Below, one piece after another: positions 1 through 10,302 of a stretch of DNA of 64,000 nt; within the stretch, counting starts at the first letter, position 1; every line of letters begins with the position of its first letter. Where the stretch lies: the NCBI GenBank assembly GCA_963377175.1, contig CAUJNA010001424.1:756881-820880 (forward strand), read 5' to 3'. Under the pieces are notes generated by a model. That model searched no databases. It saw only the letters and a list, made by a program, of their open reading frames with translations, and had not been told where the DNA came from. Both the position numbers and the translations under genes were made by a program. This DNA comes from Effrenium voratum. Its lineage: Eukaryota > Sar > Dinophyceae > Suessiales > Symbiodiniaceae.

Positions 1-241
1 TGCTTGGCATGAACCTCCTTGTAAGGATGACCTTGTAAATCAGGTGGTTTTGGATGTAGCCCTTCTGGAGCCCTCGTTTTTTTTGGGTTGATGCTTCTTT
101 TTTTTGGGGGGGGGCCGGCTGCAGAGCGCGCTGAGTTTGGCAGGGCGGCCAGGCTTCCTGGCTTGGGGGCTTGCACATGCACGCCAGAAATTGAGACCAA
201 CGGGAGGAAGGCAACCTGCAAAGTGGGGAGGAAGTGTTCAA

Positions 242-263
242 ATATATATATATATATATATAT
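242..263. repeat. (AT)n microsatellite followed by a T-run
   Basis: Alternating TA for about 22 bases followed by a run of T, lying just upstream of the RING-finger gene. Bases 1-240 show no convincing gene; the short ORFs there have no exon-like composition. Confidence 0.9.
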
Positions 264-280
264 TTTTTTTTTGCGAGGTG

Positions 281-293
281 TTTCGGCTCAAAG
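281..293 (+). other. Possible relict of the dinoflagellate spliced leader
   Basis: TTTCGGCTCAAAG lies 55 bases upstream of the start codon of an intronless gene. The 3' end of the dinoflagellate spliced leader is known to be ATTTTGGCTCAAG; the match is TTTcGGCTCAA with one mismatch plus an extra A. Retroposed, trans-spliced cDNAs in dinoflagellates often keep a truncated leader here. The upstream half of the leader is not recognisable, so chance resemblance is possible. Confidence 0.4.
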
Positions 294-347
294 ATCGGGC
301 AATCCCAGGCGCCGCGCCGCATATCCGACGCCCCGAATTCCCGCCCC

Positions 348-869
348 ATGTCCTTCTTCGACCAGCTCCGGAACACTGCGCAGGAAGCGCAGGAGACGCA
401 GCGGGCTCAGGAGATGGCAGCAGTTCAGCGGTTCATCAAGTTCTGGGTAAAGAAATTCCAGAACGAATGCGCAGCTGCAGCGCGCCGAGGTGGCACCCGC
501 GCTTCGAAGAAGCTGCGTCAGAAAGACATCCCGCACGGAGAATATTACAACATGGACCGTGATGCCGTGGCCCAGGAGCTGGCGGAGAGCCTGCGGAACC
601 TAGGCGCCCAAGTGCAAGTGGACGCGTGCTGGCCTGGGGTTGCTGACATCACCGCCGAGTGGGGCCAAGCACCGACCTCACCTCCCGAGGCCAAGGCCAC
701 AACCGGCCACGTCGGAAGCTGCCCAATCTGCATGGAGACCCGGCCCGTGGTGGCGCTGGTGCCTTGCGGCCACACGGTCTGCGGCACGTGTTGCAGGAGC
801 CACGACCTGCGGCAGTGCCCGCTGTGCAGAAGGCAGGTCACCACAGCCACGGAGGGCCTCTTCGTTTAG
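348..869 (+). CDS. RING-finger (C3HC4) protein, probable E3 ubiquitin ligase
   Basis: Single uninterrupted frame of 173 residues. The ATG at 348 was chosen because the upstream in-frame extension runs through the (AT)n tract. Residues about 125-160 form a C3HC4 RING: CPIC, then PCGH, TVC, GTC and finally CPLC, with all eight zinc ligands present. RING domains bind E2 enzymes and usually promote ubiquitin transfer; the substrate is unknown. Residues 1-60 are charged and helical-looking (Gln/Glu/Ala-rich, then Lys/Arg-rich) without a recognised domain; no membrane segment or signal peptide is seen. Having no introns, while the neighbouring genes are finely split, together with the leader-like sequence upstream, suggests a processed retrocopy. 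It ends at TAG 867-869 with no obvious poly(A) remnant. Confidence 0.85.
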   Translation: MSFFDQLRNTAQEAQETQRAQEMAAVQRFIKFWVKKFQNECAAAARRGGTRASKKLRQKDIPHGEYYNMDRDAVAQELAESLRNLGAQVQVDACWPGVADITAEWGQAPTSPPEAKATTGHVGSCPICMETRPVVALVPCGHTVCGTCCRSHDLRQCPLCRRQVTTATEGLFV

Positions 870-2054
870 TGAGCCGCAGTGAGAGGCAGTCTGGAGCCTG
901 ACTTCGATAAAGCACCATGGCTTAAGCACTTAGTGTTGTGTAGTCCGACTTGTGCAAATGTGTGCTTATTGTAATGGTGTTCTCTACATGGTTGTTTGGA
1001 GGTGCTCAGGGGCACTGCAAATGAGGGGGGATGCTTGCAGTCGCCAGCCGTCCATATCTGAGGATATCAGGCCACTCGGAATTCAAAAGAGCCACAGCGC
1101 TCTCAATCTCTTCACTCACCCCACGCCTCCACCATGGACGAGACTTTGCGTCTGAAGCGAGTAGCAGTGTCGAAACAGGAGGAGCGAACCGGCTAGGGAC
1201 AATTTTCCGAATTGGTACTTAGGGGCACTTGTTTTGAGCCAGGGGCAGTTCGACAACGGAAGATGCTGGTATGCCAATGTGTTTGGATAGGAAACCTTTT
1301 TTGGAGTAAATTGGAACCAACAGCAAGCCGGCCTAGTTTTGATTGCAAGCCGCGCCTCCCTTCAGACCCAAACTGGGCATTGTGAGAAAGCCAGCCGACT
1401 CTGCAAAGTAGTTCAAGTAATTAAACCCCTCCAAAAGTTTTAGGCGTTGAACACTTGCATTTTTGGTTGCATTGAACGGGAAACCAAAAGGAAACCAAAT
1501 CGCCGGACTGAATCCCACTTTAAGCAACCCATGTGTTGGACGTTTCGAGAGAGAAGGCACACTTGGAGAGGAAGCTATCGGATGGCCAGAATCGATCATG
1601 GTGCGGATGGGAAGCAGTTGATGAGACATGGCTCTCAACTGAGACCCCTCAAGGAACCCGCAGTTGGTTGATGCTGTTTGCTGAGATCTAGTAGCCTCAT
1701 GGATGCGTTGCAAGGTATCCAATGGCATAGGATGAAGGCGTGTTAAGTATTGCAGCGGGCATTTACTCCTCTGCAAAATATCATGGAACCCAAACATAGG
1801 CTCCTTTGCGTTATTCTTTAAGAGCGTAAACTTAAGAACCCGCATTTGTTCCATCAGAAGCAAGTCAGCGAGTCGCACATGTCCAGAATCAAGTAACCCT
1901 TTTGGCTTTTTTGGGTTTCCTTCAGTTCGCACTCTTCTCCGGCAAGCAGTCTTCATACTTTTGCAGTGTCCCGGTCGGATCGGCCAATCGGCCGATCGGC
2001 CTGCCAAGCTTCCCGTGTCCAACAACACGAGCGGTGAGCTGTGCAGATCGGCAG
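870..2054. other. Non-coding stretch between the RING gene and exon E1
   Basis: No exon-like segment is convincing. Noted items are an 8-base tandem motif (GATCGGCC-like, three copies near 1978-2001) and a 231-codon minus-strand open frame (1333-2028) with no recognisable domain. Earlier exons of the giant gene may lie here but could not be identified. Confidence 0.5.
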
Positions 2055-2110
2055 GTGGTTCCCATCATGAACCAAGCGCTGAACGTGGAGACGGTCATAG
2101 AAGTGGATAG
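2055..2110 (+). CDS. Exon E1 of giant multi-domain gene (partial, N-terminal side)
   Basis: Encodes VVPIMNQALNVETVIEVD plus two bases. It begins after GGCAG|GTG and ends GATAG|GCC (GC donor). Its phase (two bases left over) fits E2 exactly, giving ...EVD-R-CSSC. An acidic/aliphatic peptide with no recognised family. No start codon is evident, so more 5' exons are expected. The following intron (2111-2861) holds no clear repeat. Confidence 0.5.
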
Positions 2111-2861
2111 GCCGATGCGCTCGATCAAATCAGACCTGTGCATTTCTGCTGTGTCCCTCTTCTTTCGGGATGACTATTTGGGGGCGGACCATGTGCTGGA
2201 GACCATTCGGGGATTTGTTTAAGCACTTTTGAGGACCCAACTGACTTGAAACATCGTTTTGCCCTCCAGTCCATGTCTTTGTCATTCCAACCAGGACTTA
2301 CCCTTTCCTTCCGCATGGAAATCCGCTCAAGATCTGGGAGACTTAAGTCAGGGGTTCAGTACCTGATGTGAGGATTGAATCGTTATAGGCATTTTGGTAA
2401 AGCCACCATGTCAAACAGCTCAACGGCAAGCAAGAACTAGAGTTCTCACAAGTACAGTTGGTTCCTGAGATCATGGAGTTTATGCTTTTCGCTAAGGCCA
2501 TTTTTGCAAGAAGAGAGTGAATGGGCCCAGCTGGGTGCCCTTTGGGGGGTGGTTTTTCGGGGTCCCGGTTTTTCCTCTCGCTCAAGTCATTTTTTAAAGA
2601 ATCAACGAGAATTCGATTCTCAAATCACAGCACCTGAAGTGTTCATTTTGAGAAATGCTCTAGGCTTTCAGCCATAGGTCGTCCCAACCACCTAAAGGAA
2701 CAGTTCCCATGTGTGGAAAGCAGGTGGCGCAGGGGGGATGCGTCAACCATTGGGACCATTGTCAACCACCAGGAAAATTCCGATGGATTCAACTGGCTGC
2801 CCAAACCCGGGTGTCCGTTTTTTCCGATCGATCGCTACCGCTGGAGACCAAAAATCGTGAG

Positions 2862-2922
2862 GTGCAGCAGCTGCACGGACTCCCCCGGCACCTGGGTGGA
2901 CTCTCAAGGGTACTCCTGCCAG
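2862..2922 (+). CDS. Exon E2: first half of Cys-rich motif
   Basis: Encodes CSSCTDSPGTWVDSQGYSCQ. Together with E3 this forms the pattern C-x-D-x-x-G-x-W-x-D-S-x-G-x-x-C-x-x-Y-E-x-x-x-x-C, a short cysteine-rich module that I associate with predicted surface proteins of dinoflagellates (family name uncertain). The donor is GA: CAG|GACGGT. CCAGGAC occurs at both ends of the intron (2919-2925 and 4142-4148), so the join is unambiguous in sequence. The intron 2923-4145 contains a fold-back element at 3713-3826. Confidence 0.75.
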
Positions 2923-3712
2923 GACGGTGCCTCAAGCCGAGTGGCCTGAAGCCGAGGAAATGGCTACACCGGTTTTTTGGTTGGTATTTTTTGGGGGGGA
3001 CCTGTGGTGTGAAATACCGGAGCTGCCAAGCTTGAAGCTTTTGCTTGGGTGTCTTCGTCGACTGAGGGCCTGAGACGTTTAAGCTGTGACCAATCAACCC
3101 AGCAGGTCAGCATCAATGAATGGGACCTCTTTTTGGTGAGTAGACCTCAGAAGAAGCGGTTGGACCTCTTTATTTGGGGACTGATATCACAGTTGTGTTT
3201 TTTCTTTTCTGCCGGGTGGGTCAAAACGAGGAAATTGCCGCACAGGCTGAACGGGTCAACAAATGCGCAGTATACCAAAACGCTGCTTGTTTCGATCGAA
3301 GTGTTGTTCCTTGTTCGTATTTTGGCCTGCTCGCTGTTGCACGTGTCTTGTTCGCATCATTTCCTTGCACACACGCGGGGGAGCTGCTGATATTTGCAAG
3401 CAGACAGCGGCTGATGCTGTGGATGTCCTTCTGCATCCCCAGCATTGCCAACATATAAGTTGATGAGACAGCGACGCACATGTGTTTTGTCACATGCATG
3501 AAAGCTACAGCTGGGATCAGTCGGACAAGGTTCAGAACAGAACCTTTCCTGCGTGCTTGGATTAGGGCCTTGGTTTCACTAGTTTGCTCCCAACATGTAA
3601 AGCCAGCAGACGCGCAAGGAGGTGGGTAGCATAGAAGGTATATAGATGTAGATAGTAACTGAAATCGGAAACGGGGGGCCGGTTGATTGCCCCCCGTCAA
3701 CAGAAAGAATAA

Positions 3713-3826
3713 CTAGGTCCCCCAGTAGTGCCCTTACCCTTTTTTGGGGGAGGGTTCCCCTACTAAAATCGACTACACACAAAAAAATGAGTGCCCTTAT
3801 TCTTGCACCTCTATTGGAGGACCTAG
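3713..3826. mobile_element. MITE-like element, CTAGGTCC family, copy 1
   Basis: The terminal inverted repeats CTAGGTCCCCCAGTAG and CTATTGGAGGACCTAG match at 14 of 16 positions. It lies in the E2-E3 intron. A second copy with the same termini and interior (GAGGGTTCCCCTACTAAAAT) is at 22604-22724. No coding capacity, consistent with a non-autonomous element. Confidence 0.7.
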
Positions 3827-4145
3827 ATACAGAAGCTGGCCATGAAATTTGATAGGGCTTAGAGAGATGCAGGCTCTCAGACTCTTTCCTGCTTTGGGGG
3901 CATGTCTTTCCCCTCATGTTTCAATGGGGGGGGGTTGCAATGGACAAGTCCAGTCAGACCTGGGGATCACCTAACCTAACGACCAATCCAAACCAACTAG
4001 AATAAAGCTGAAAAAAAGGTCGCCTTAACCAAAAAAAGATCATCTTCTGAGTGGTTCGCGCCTTTCGATACGTCTGAATTCCAAACCAGGTCTGAGAGTC
4101 TGAGGGGCCCCGCGGGGCCCCGCGGGGCCCAGCGGGGCACGCCAG

Positions 4146-4258
4146 GACTACGAGACCTTCGGCGCCTGTGACGTCAGCAGTCAGTCCAATGACGCGCTGC
4201 TGGCGGGCGGGCGCCTGCGGACCACCCCGGAGTACTTCGATTATCAGCGCCCCGGCAA
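4146..4258 (+). CDS. Exon E3: second half of Cys-rich motif and linker
   Basis: Encodes DYETFGACDVSSQSN followed by DALLAGGRLRTTPEYFDYQ and RPG, then two bases (AA). The start is fixed by the repeated CCAGGAC. The end is placed at AA|GTAG, a GT donor, because the phase then joins E4. Just upstream (4106-4137) is a GC-rich tandem palindrome of GGGGCCCCGC units. The intron (4259-4775) carries a copy of the TTTGGTGCATTTTGCC repeat (4281-4391) and a short (ATTT)n run. Confidence 0.75.
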
Positions 4259-4280
4259 GTAGCCGCCACGGGGTCATTTC

Positions 4281-4391
4281 TTTGGTGCATTTTGCCAGGG
4301 GATGTCAGGACAGAGTGACTTTTTGCCAACCAATGGGTTTTCCATTGAAACAGTAGAAGTTAAACTTTTAGCAGGGGAGCAGAAAGCAACC
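4281..4391 (+). repeat. Dispersed intronic repeat, TTTGGTGCATTTTGC family, copy 1
   Basis: About 110 bases from TTTGGTGCATTTTGCC through ACTTTTTGCCAAC, GGTTTTCCATTGAA and CTTTTAGCAGGGGAGCAG. Related copies: 18442-18549, 33907-34018, 38721-38832, 42071-42145, and in reverse orientation 8617-8726 and 23811-23920. All lie within introns of the giant gene. Confidence 0.75.
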
Positions 4392-4775
4392 GAGATTTGT
4401 ACCAACCCGGTCTTTGGTTTTCCTTGTGGGCAGTCGGGTCCCTGATTTATTTATTTATTTATTTGGGGGGATTTCCCACTTATTCCTTCAAACGAGAGGT
4501 TGGTGGGTGTAGTCTCCACCCGAATGATGTCTAATTCCTACCCACACAAGGGCCTCATGTTGTGGTGATGCTATGCTCGTGGGGCCATGGCAAGAGCTGG
4601 TCTTCAGTGGGTCCGAAGTTGACTTTTTGGGGAACTATTTTTGTTGAGGCACACGTTTCAGTTTCAGGTTGGTTCACCGGGAAACTTCAAGGAACTCTGC
4701 CCCGCATTTTTTTTGTGGGGTCCAAATCTACATTCTGACGAGCCATACCCATCTGGAGATCTTCCTCGGCCGGAG

Positions 4776-4825
4776 GTTCCTTTATGACGTGAACATCACG
4801 CCCAGCAGCTCGGGCTTCACTCCAG
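4776..4825 (+). CDS. Exon E4: linker into the FAMeT-like domain
   Basis: Encodes FLYDVNITPSSSGFTP with split codons at both ends. The start uses CCGGAG|G. An alternative upstream acceptor (4743) would add about 11 in-frame residues (HTHLEIFLGRR) but does not follow the AG|G rule. The end is CCAG|GC (GC donor), and the next exon begins AG|GC, giving TP-G-VPLMM in frame. The intron 4826-6021 shows no recognised element apart from a C-run near 5790. Confidence 0.65.
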
Positions 4826-6021
4826 GCCTTGCCCCGGCGCCTTCATATGTGTGTGTGTGTGTTTAGGGGACCCTCCAGACAAGTTGCGGTTTTCCCTTTA
4901 TCCAACAATATTCAAAAAGGGGTGCCTAAAAAAGAGACACACTTTTTTTGTTGATCTTCCCCAAAAGGGGAAAAGGTCCTGGATGATTCTGGAGAATTGC
5001 ACAGACCACCTATTTCGCATTCAATTGGTCTCTGTTTGCAGATCCAGCAACCCTTGACTCCATTGAGTTATGACAGGATTCGGCCCTTTTGCGGCGTAGA
5101 TTGTGGAACAATCGTATAATAATTCCACACATTCTCAACCACCCAAGGATTGGTGCATTACACCGAACCACATCCCTGGACGATTGGGGACATGTAAGGG
5201 GAGTGTTGGGGTCATGCTTGGTCATTCGGCATTCAAGCAGATGGCAATAATATGGGCAAAGCTATTTGTCGGGACTCTGGTGAGTTGGTTTGACAAGAAC
5301 CGAAAGTCCCCTTTTGAACATGTCATTTGCGCCCAAGAGCCAGGCGCTGTTTGGGGCAGGCCAGGTTTGGGAACGTGCTTTTTGCTAAGCATGACTCCAC
5401 CAAACACACAACTCAAACACAATTGACCAAGGGAAGCATGAGAATATATACACGTCTCAGACATTTTTGCGGTCGGGCTTCTCCTGCAATTAGAACCCAT
5501 CAGGTCAATCACTGAGATTTCCCCTGTTTCCGTTCCGTCTTACATCCTGGCAGAGGAGGGGGTGTTGCCTCATTTTAGAAAGGATGGGGATCAACCGTTG
5601 GCACTCTGGTCAAACTCCGCCAGGCCCTGTTTCAAGAAAAAAAACGACATAGGGAACGATGTTTGGGGGAGAGAGACAAGCACAGAATGCAGTGAGCAGC
5701 AAAGAAGCGGAGAATGCAAGTTTCCAAGTTGATGTCTTGCCGCGGCAAGGTTGCAAATCTCCAAACCACTGGGCGTGCGTGTCTACCCCCCCCCCCCCCG
5801 CAAAGCGGCTTTCTTCCTCCCCTCTAGGGTTATACACAAGAGTTGATTCCCTATTCTTCCTTCACCCTTCGTTGTCTTTCCAAACCACCAATGTTCCCAG
5901 GGGATTGGCCAAATGCAGGGAAGGAGCCCTGCAGAGAATGGTAAGGGTAAGGCTACACAAACACTGCTTCCCTTCCGCTCCACGGCTGATCTCACGCTGC
6001 TCGCGTCTTGCGCTTTCCGAG

Positions 6022-6112
6022 GCGTGCCATTGATGATGATCGTGTCGGTGCAGGCGGCCAGCAACGCGCACATCTTCCTGGGCAAGCCCCGGGAGCCCCT
6101 CTGGCTCAGAAG
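6022..6112 (+). CDS. Exon E5: start of Methyltransf_FA-like domain
   Basis: Encodes VPLMMIVSVQAASNAHIFLG followed by KPREPLWLR. The pattern F/V-x-V-x-A-x-x-x-A-H-I-x-L is the opening strand of the farnesoic acid O-methyltransferase-like domain (PF12248). Despite the name, this domain is usually a carbohydrate/ligand-binding-like beta fold in large eukaryotic proteins rather than an enzyme. The donor is AG|GC. The following intron (6113-7047) contains a segment at 6304-6345 also present near 49065. Confidence 0.85.
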
Positions 6113-7047
6113 GCGAAGAAAGGGGCCCTTTCTCAGTTGCCCCAAGCTATCGACCTTTTGATCTTTTGAGTTTCCTGTTTTGGTTTATGTTTAGTGAAGC
6201 TCAAAAGGTGAACCTTTTATTTCCATGTCCTTTGGGCAAGTGAGCTTTGCTTTGCGAGAGATGACTGTTGGTTGCAAAACCGCAAAAAAGACGATAGTCC
6301 CATATAGTCCCGCATGGGAGAAGTTACCCGTGGTCATTTGGGGGCCAGGAATATTGAAGCACCCCCAATTGGCGCCGAGCAAAATCCGCAAGATCCTGAA
6401 GTTACAAAGATGTCCAATGGAGTAGGATTGGCAAACACTCCATCGTGAATTGGGTGCCTCTCAGAATGGGATTCGGGCCCTTTTGGTAGTTAAAGGGAAA
6501 CCAAGAGGAAGCGAAATGGGGAGCGGTTGCTATTTTGAATCACATTGTATTCAACGAAAACACGCAGTACAGATGGAGGATTCCCACAACTTGGCCGATA
6601 TTGAGCTGAAACACACCCCAAAAGCCGCCGAAAGACCCGCTAGGAAGATCGTTTGACTGCACACAAAGCACTGGCGCCCACAGAAAAAGTGGGGTGCACA
6701 CCCACTATACTCAGGTTCCTGGTCATGGACATGGATGCATGTTATATGCAATATATGAGTGTTTTTTTACAGATAAGTCCATGCATGCAGATGGCTGCAT
6801 ATGCCACCATACTCCTAGATGCACGGTGCCCACTTCGATCGAATAGGCACGGGTTGGCGTGGAGTCACACATGTTCTGCTTGGGGGATTGACATCCGCGA
6901 TTTGTCTCCCATTGATCGGACATAGTGTCAACTTCAACAAACAAAGCCGCCCGGGAACAGAAATATCCCAAGGGTACCAAGCCTAGGGTCAAGCGTTGAG
7001 ACTTCAGGCTCACCTTAGTTCAGCTTCTCGAGAGGCTCTGCTCTGAG

Positions 7048-7105
7048 GTACGGCTTCGAAATCGTGCTGGGCGGTTGGAACAATGGCCAGTCGGCTCTTT
7101 GGCGT
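7048..7105 (+). CDS. Exon E6: core of Methyltransf_FA-like domain
   Basis: Encodes YGFEIVLGGWNNGQSALWR. E-I-V-L-G-G-W-x-N-x-x-S is the most diagnostic motif of PF12248. The start (CTGAG|GTAC) joins E5 in phase through a split Arg codon. The 3' end is uncertain; a consensus-like donor GTAAAAGT lies near 7126. The intron up to E8 may hide one more short exon (7796-7846). Confidence 0.8.
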
Positions 7106-7795
7106 CGAAAATTGGGGTGGGGGGGTAAAAGTATAATTACCGTTTTGGACCTTGATGTTGCCGGTACGTGTCGGTCTTTGGATTTGACCTTTTCGACCCA
7201 GCGTAGCAGTTACCCTCAAAAAGGTGGTTTCAAGGGGAACCCTCAAAGTATTTGTGCGAATTCGATCAGTGGAATGGCACCCGAAAGATCCATTTCTTGG
7301 AAGCCTTTGGCGGCAACGGAGGGAGGGATCGGCTTGGATGACGTCTATGCACCGCTCAATTGTTGCGCAAATGTGTCCAACATGTACTTGTCCGTCAACA
7401 GAACCCCCGAAACACATCACCTCCTGCCAGCACGCCCCGACAACAAAGCCTTCCCATGTCCAACATTCCCTTGGTACGGGTTGCGCAAGCAAACAGTGGT
7501 TGGGGCCCGGGTCCTAGACGCCAAGTTCCGGGTCCTTCATTCATGTTTTGGGCCGGGACGGATTCCAATGGCTCCAGAGCTTCAGGCGCTGTTTTTTGGT
7601 TTGGGTCTCATGGGGGCAAAAGGGCTCCCTCAACCAGAAAACGTGGTCCTTTGGTTGCTTCTTTAATGGGGAAGCCAAGTGGGGAGTTTTTGGGAGCTCC
7701 ACTTCCCACTTGATTGCTTCCTGCTCCACCAGCGTCTTGTTTTCTGATACCCTCCTTAGTCGGTTCTCATGAAAGCAAATGTGTTTCTTGCCAAG

Positions 7796-7846
7796 GTGCT
7801 GAGGATTTACCCCAGCACGCAGCAGATCGACAACAAGTATGCTCCG
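7796..7846 (+). CDS. Possible exon E7 of FAMeT-like domain
   Basis: An AG|GTG acceptor followed by VLRIYPSTQQIDNKYAP, which would fit the strand expected between the GGWNN motif and the FWI motif. However, a second frame is also open and protein-like, the phase to E6 is unresolved and no clear donor is seen. Treat as a candidate only. Confidence 0.3.
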
Positions 7847-8424
7847 GCGCCTTGGAGAAAATTGGACTCCCACGAAGTTTATGTGGAGGGCACTACAGTT
7901 TGGAGTGGTGTTTAAAGGGGGAATCCAATGGGACGCTAACCTTTTTTTGGGGATACCCGTATTGTTAAGACCAGTGATTGCGAGGGAAAACATGCTGTAT
8001 ATTTGTTTTCCACAGGTCGGCTTGAGATCTTTTTTTTTGAGACACTGTTTTAGGGTCATGCTGGTGGGCAACACAGCAGCAGACGTGGTACGGCTGTTTG
8101 TTGCCGACTTTCTGTCAGTGGCTCAGAGTTCCTCCGAAAGTCTCATCCGGCAATCCTAGAAAATCAAAAATCCATAACTTCGGAACCGCAAATAGCGGCC
8201 TTCGGGCGACCGTGCGCGCGGATTGGTTTGCAGCTTGATTGGTGAATGGATGTTCGATATCCCCAGCCCGAATGTATGGAAAGAAGGCCGCGGCCCCCAG
8301 GAAGAAACTTCCAGGGTCCCACCCCCCCCAGAATTACGCCTGGAAAGCCGACTTTTTTTTCTCCAGCACATGAGGGGAATGTTCAAAAGACTATGTGTGA
8401 AGCGGCGGCTTTTCAAGAAATGAG

Positions 8425-8502
8425 GTGCTGAATTCCACGATGGCAAGTAGCTTCTGGATCTACTACGCCTCTGACGGGAACCTCAGCATTGGCGAGGGGG
8501 AG
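8425..8502 (+). CDS. Exon E8: FWI strand of Methyltransf_FA-like domain
   Basis: Encodes VLNSTMASSFWIYYASDG followed by NLSIGEGE. F-W-I-x-x-x-x-D-G-x-L-S-I-G-x-G matches the third conserved block of PF12248. It starts AATGAG|GTG and ends GGGGAG|GAC (GA donor), phase 0 both sides. The intron to E9 is only 232 bases, and about half of it is a reversed copy of the TTTGGTGCATTTTGC-family repeat (8617-8726). Confidence 0.85.
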
Positions 8503-8616
8503 GACGTGTGTCTATCAAATCAGCCCCTGGGAGCTCGAGCCGTGCAAGAGGAAAAGTTTGTTCTCAGGAATTCGACCGTCAGGTTCCATGTTGGGAGTGC
8601 AGCCCTGGCCCATACC

Positions 8617-8726
8617 ATGGTTGTTGTTGGGAAACATTTTACATTCTTGCTTGTTGTGGTTTAATGGGAAATCCCCACTTAACTGCTAAAAATAATTTGT
8701 TGCTCCCCTTCCAACGTCAACCAAGA
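8617..8726 (-). repeat. Dispersed intronic repeat, reversed copy
   Basis: On the minus strand this reads GGGGAGCAACAAA... TTTTTAGCAG ... TTTCCCATTAAACCAC, matching the forward family copies. It fills nearly half of a 232-base intron (8503-8734). Confidence 0.65.
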
Positions 8727-8734
8727 TACGGCAG

Positions 8735-8818
8735 GAGTTCTGGAGCCAGACGATTCTGCATGGCTCGTGGCTCTCAAAGCAAGCGGTCATCAACCACGAC
8801 TGGGCGGACGCCAACAAC
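8735..8818 (+). CDS. Exon E9: C-terminal part of FAMeT-like domain
   Basis: Encodes 28 codons, EFWSQTILHGSWLSKQ followed by AVINHDWADANN. W-x-D-A-N-N would be the usual W-x-D block near the end of PF12248. It starts CGGCAG|GAG and ends at a canonical GTGAGT donor; phase 0 both sides. Between E9 and E10 a hairpin (CCGTTTCGCATG... repeated inverted, about 8990-9030) overlaps the intron. Confidence 0.75.
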
Positions 8819-9047
8819 GTGAGTACCTTAACGGAGGCGGGGGATCGGCGACGGATTTTTACGGTTTGCTTTGGGCTTGCACAGGTCTTTCCTTGAGGCC
8901 TTCTTGAGGCGTCCTTTGGGTAAAACCTTATGGTTTCTTTTGAGTTCCTTGGAAAAAGGCCCCAACATGTTGCCAACATGGGCTTGAAGTGCTGCCGTTT
9001 CGCATGCCATATTCCATGATGCGAAACGGCGGCAACGACTATGGCAG

Positions 9048-9142
9048 GTGAGGGAGGCGGTCCAAAACGCGAACGGATTGCGGTTGGGAAGTAGAACGGA
9101 TGCGCCTGTTCATATTGCTATGCTGCGCTCACATTCTGGCAG
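9048..9142 (+). CDS. Exon E10 (probable): end of FAMeT-like domain
   Basis: Encodes VREAVQNANGLRLGS followed by RTDAPVHIAMLRSHSG and a split codon. It starts GGCAG|GTG, in phase with E9; it ends GGCAG|GTTG (GT donor). The third-position GC is lower than in neighbouring exons, so this is less certain. The following intron runs about 5 kb and contains all the large palindromic and tandem arrays. Confidence 0.5.
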
Positions 9143-9435
9143 GTTGGGCTTGGTTGTGCCTGAACTGATCAAGGGTTTCCATCAGAGATGTGTTTGTCCC
9201 AACCTGCTCCTGACTACAAACAAACGGAAACCAATGGAATCCAATGATTTTCATATTGCTCGCATGTTCTTACTTTAAGTTTGTGTTCGAGGAAAATGCG
9301 AATCAGCCGACTGGCAAATTGCACAAACCCTGTGAATAAGGAGGGGGGGTTGAGAATAAGGTTTGTGGTGTCCGGTGTTTTTGCAACCCTAGTCTGTTTA
9401 GACATATGTATGAATTGGAGGGCCCCTGTTAATAG

Positions 9436-9835
9436 TTGCTTCTTCGAAACTCAAACTTAGGGGGTGCCCCAGGGGACACAATCCCAGGTGTTTCAAGGTT
9501 GTTGTTTGTAATCAAGGCTTTTGAACCCATGTTTATCGCTGCTTTGGGCCGTTCAGGCACCAGTTGGGATCAGACATGGTTTTTCTCAAAACGCAAACTT
9601 GGGGGACACCCCATGCTCTGCAATGTGGCATCGGTAGAGCACATATTCAGTCATTGGTCGTTAGCCTGCAATTTGGTTTCAGTAGAACAGATGACCCAAT
9701 GCTCCATAGGCGATCAGCTTTGAACAGTTCAATCACCAGTTGGAATCGGTATTGCTTGCTCAAAACGCAAACTTGGGGGACACCCCGGCTTTGCAATTCA
9801 GTCATTGGTTGTGAGCCTGCAATTTCTGAGAAATG
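9436..9835 (+). repeat. Imperfect duplicated segment
   Basis: Three degenerate occurrences of a segment with CTCAAAACGCAAACTTGGGG, GACACCCC, and CAGTCATTGGT/GAGCCTGCAATTT near 9449, 9587 and 9759. It grades directly into the next tandem array. Confidence 0.6.
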
Positions 9836-10205
9836 CGCTAGCGATGCTTAAATGAAAGCAGTCGTTGTTGGATTAGGATGACTCAGGCATCAGACATAGA
9901 TAAAAAGCGAAACTCCGGTATGTTTGCTGCGCGCTTGCGCTGCGAAATTCCGCTAGCGACGCCCAAATGAAAGCAGTCGTTGTTGGCTTAGGATGACTCA
10001 GGCATCAGACACATCTAAAAGCGAAACTCCGGTACGTTTGCTGCGCGCTTGCACTGAGAAATTCCGCTAGCAATGCCCAATTGAAAGCAGTCAGTCGTTG
10101 TTGGCTTAGGGTGACTCAGGCATCAGACACATCTAAAAGCGAAACTCCGGTACGTTTGCTGCGCCCTTGCACTGAGACATTCCGCGAGCGATGCCCAAAT
10201 GACAG
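9836..10205 (+). repeat. Tandem array, about 116-base period, three-plus copies
   Basis: The motif AAATGAAAGCAGTCGTTGTT recurs near 9850, 9966 and 10080 (first bases AATTGAAAG there) and ends with a partial unit near 10196. Each unit also contains GACTCAGGCATCAGACA and GCGAAACTCCGGTACG. Copies are about 90% alike by eye. It forms the left shoulder of the giant palindrome. Confidence 0.85.
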
Positions 10206-10302
10206 CATAACCAGGGACTTCCAGCAATCCATCAATCCGTGCTACCACGGTCCTTAGGGATTAGGTGCCCCCGTTTCGGGACTCTCACCCCCCCCCCCCC
10301 CA

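Noticed and set aside
1333..2028. 231-codon minus-strand open frame
   Set aside because: No recognisable motif, no splice or start context, mixed composition; probably chance openness, though it is the longest non-repetitive frame in that block.
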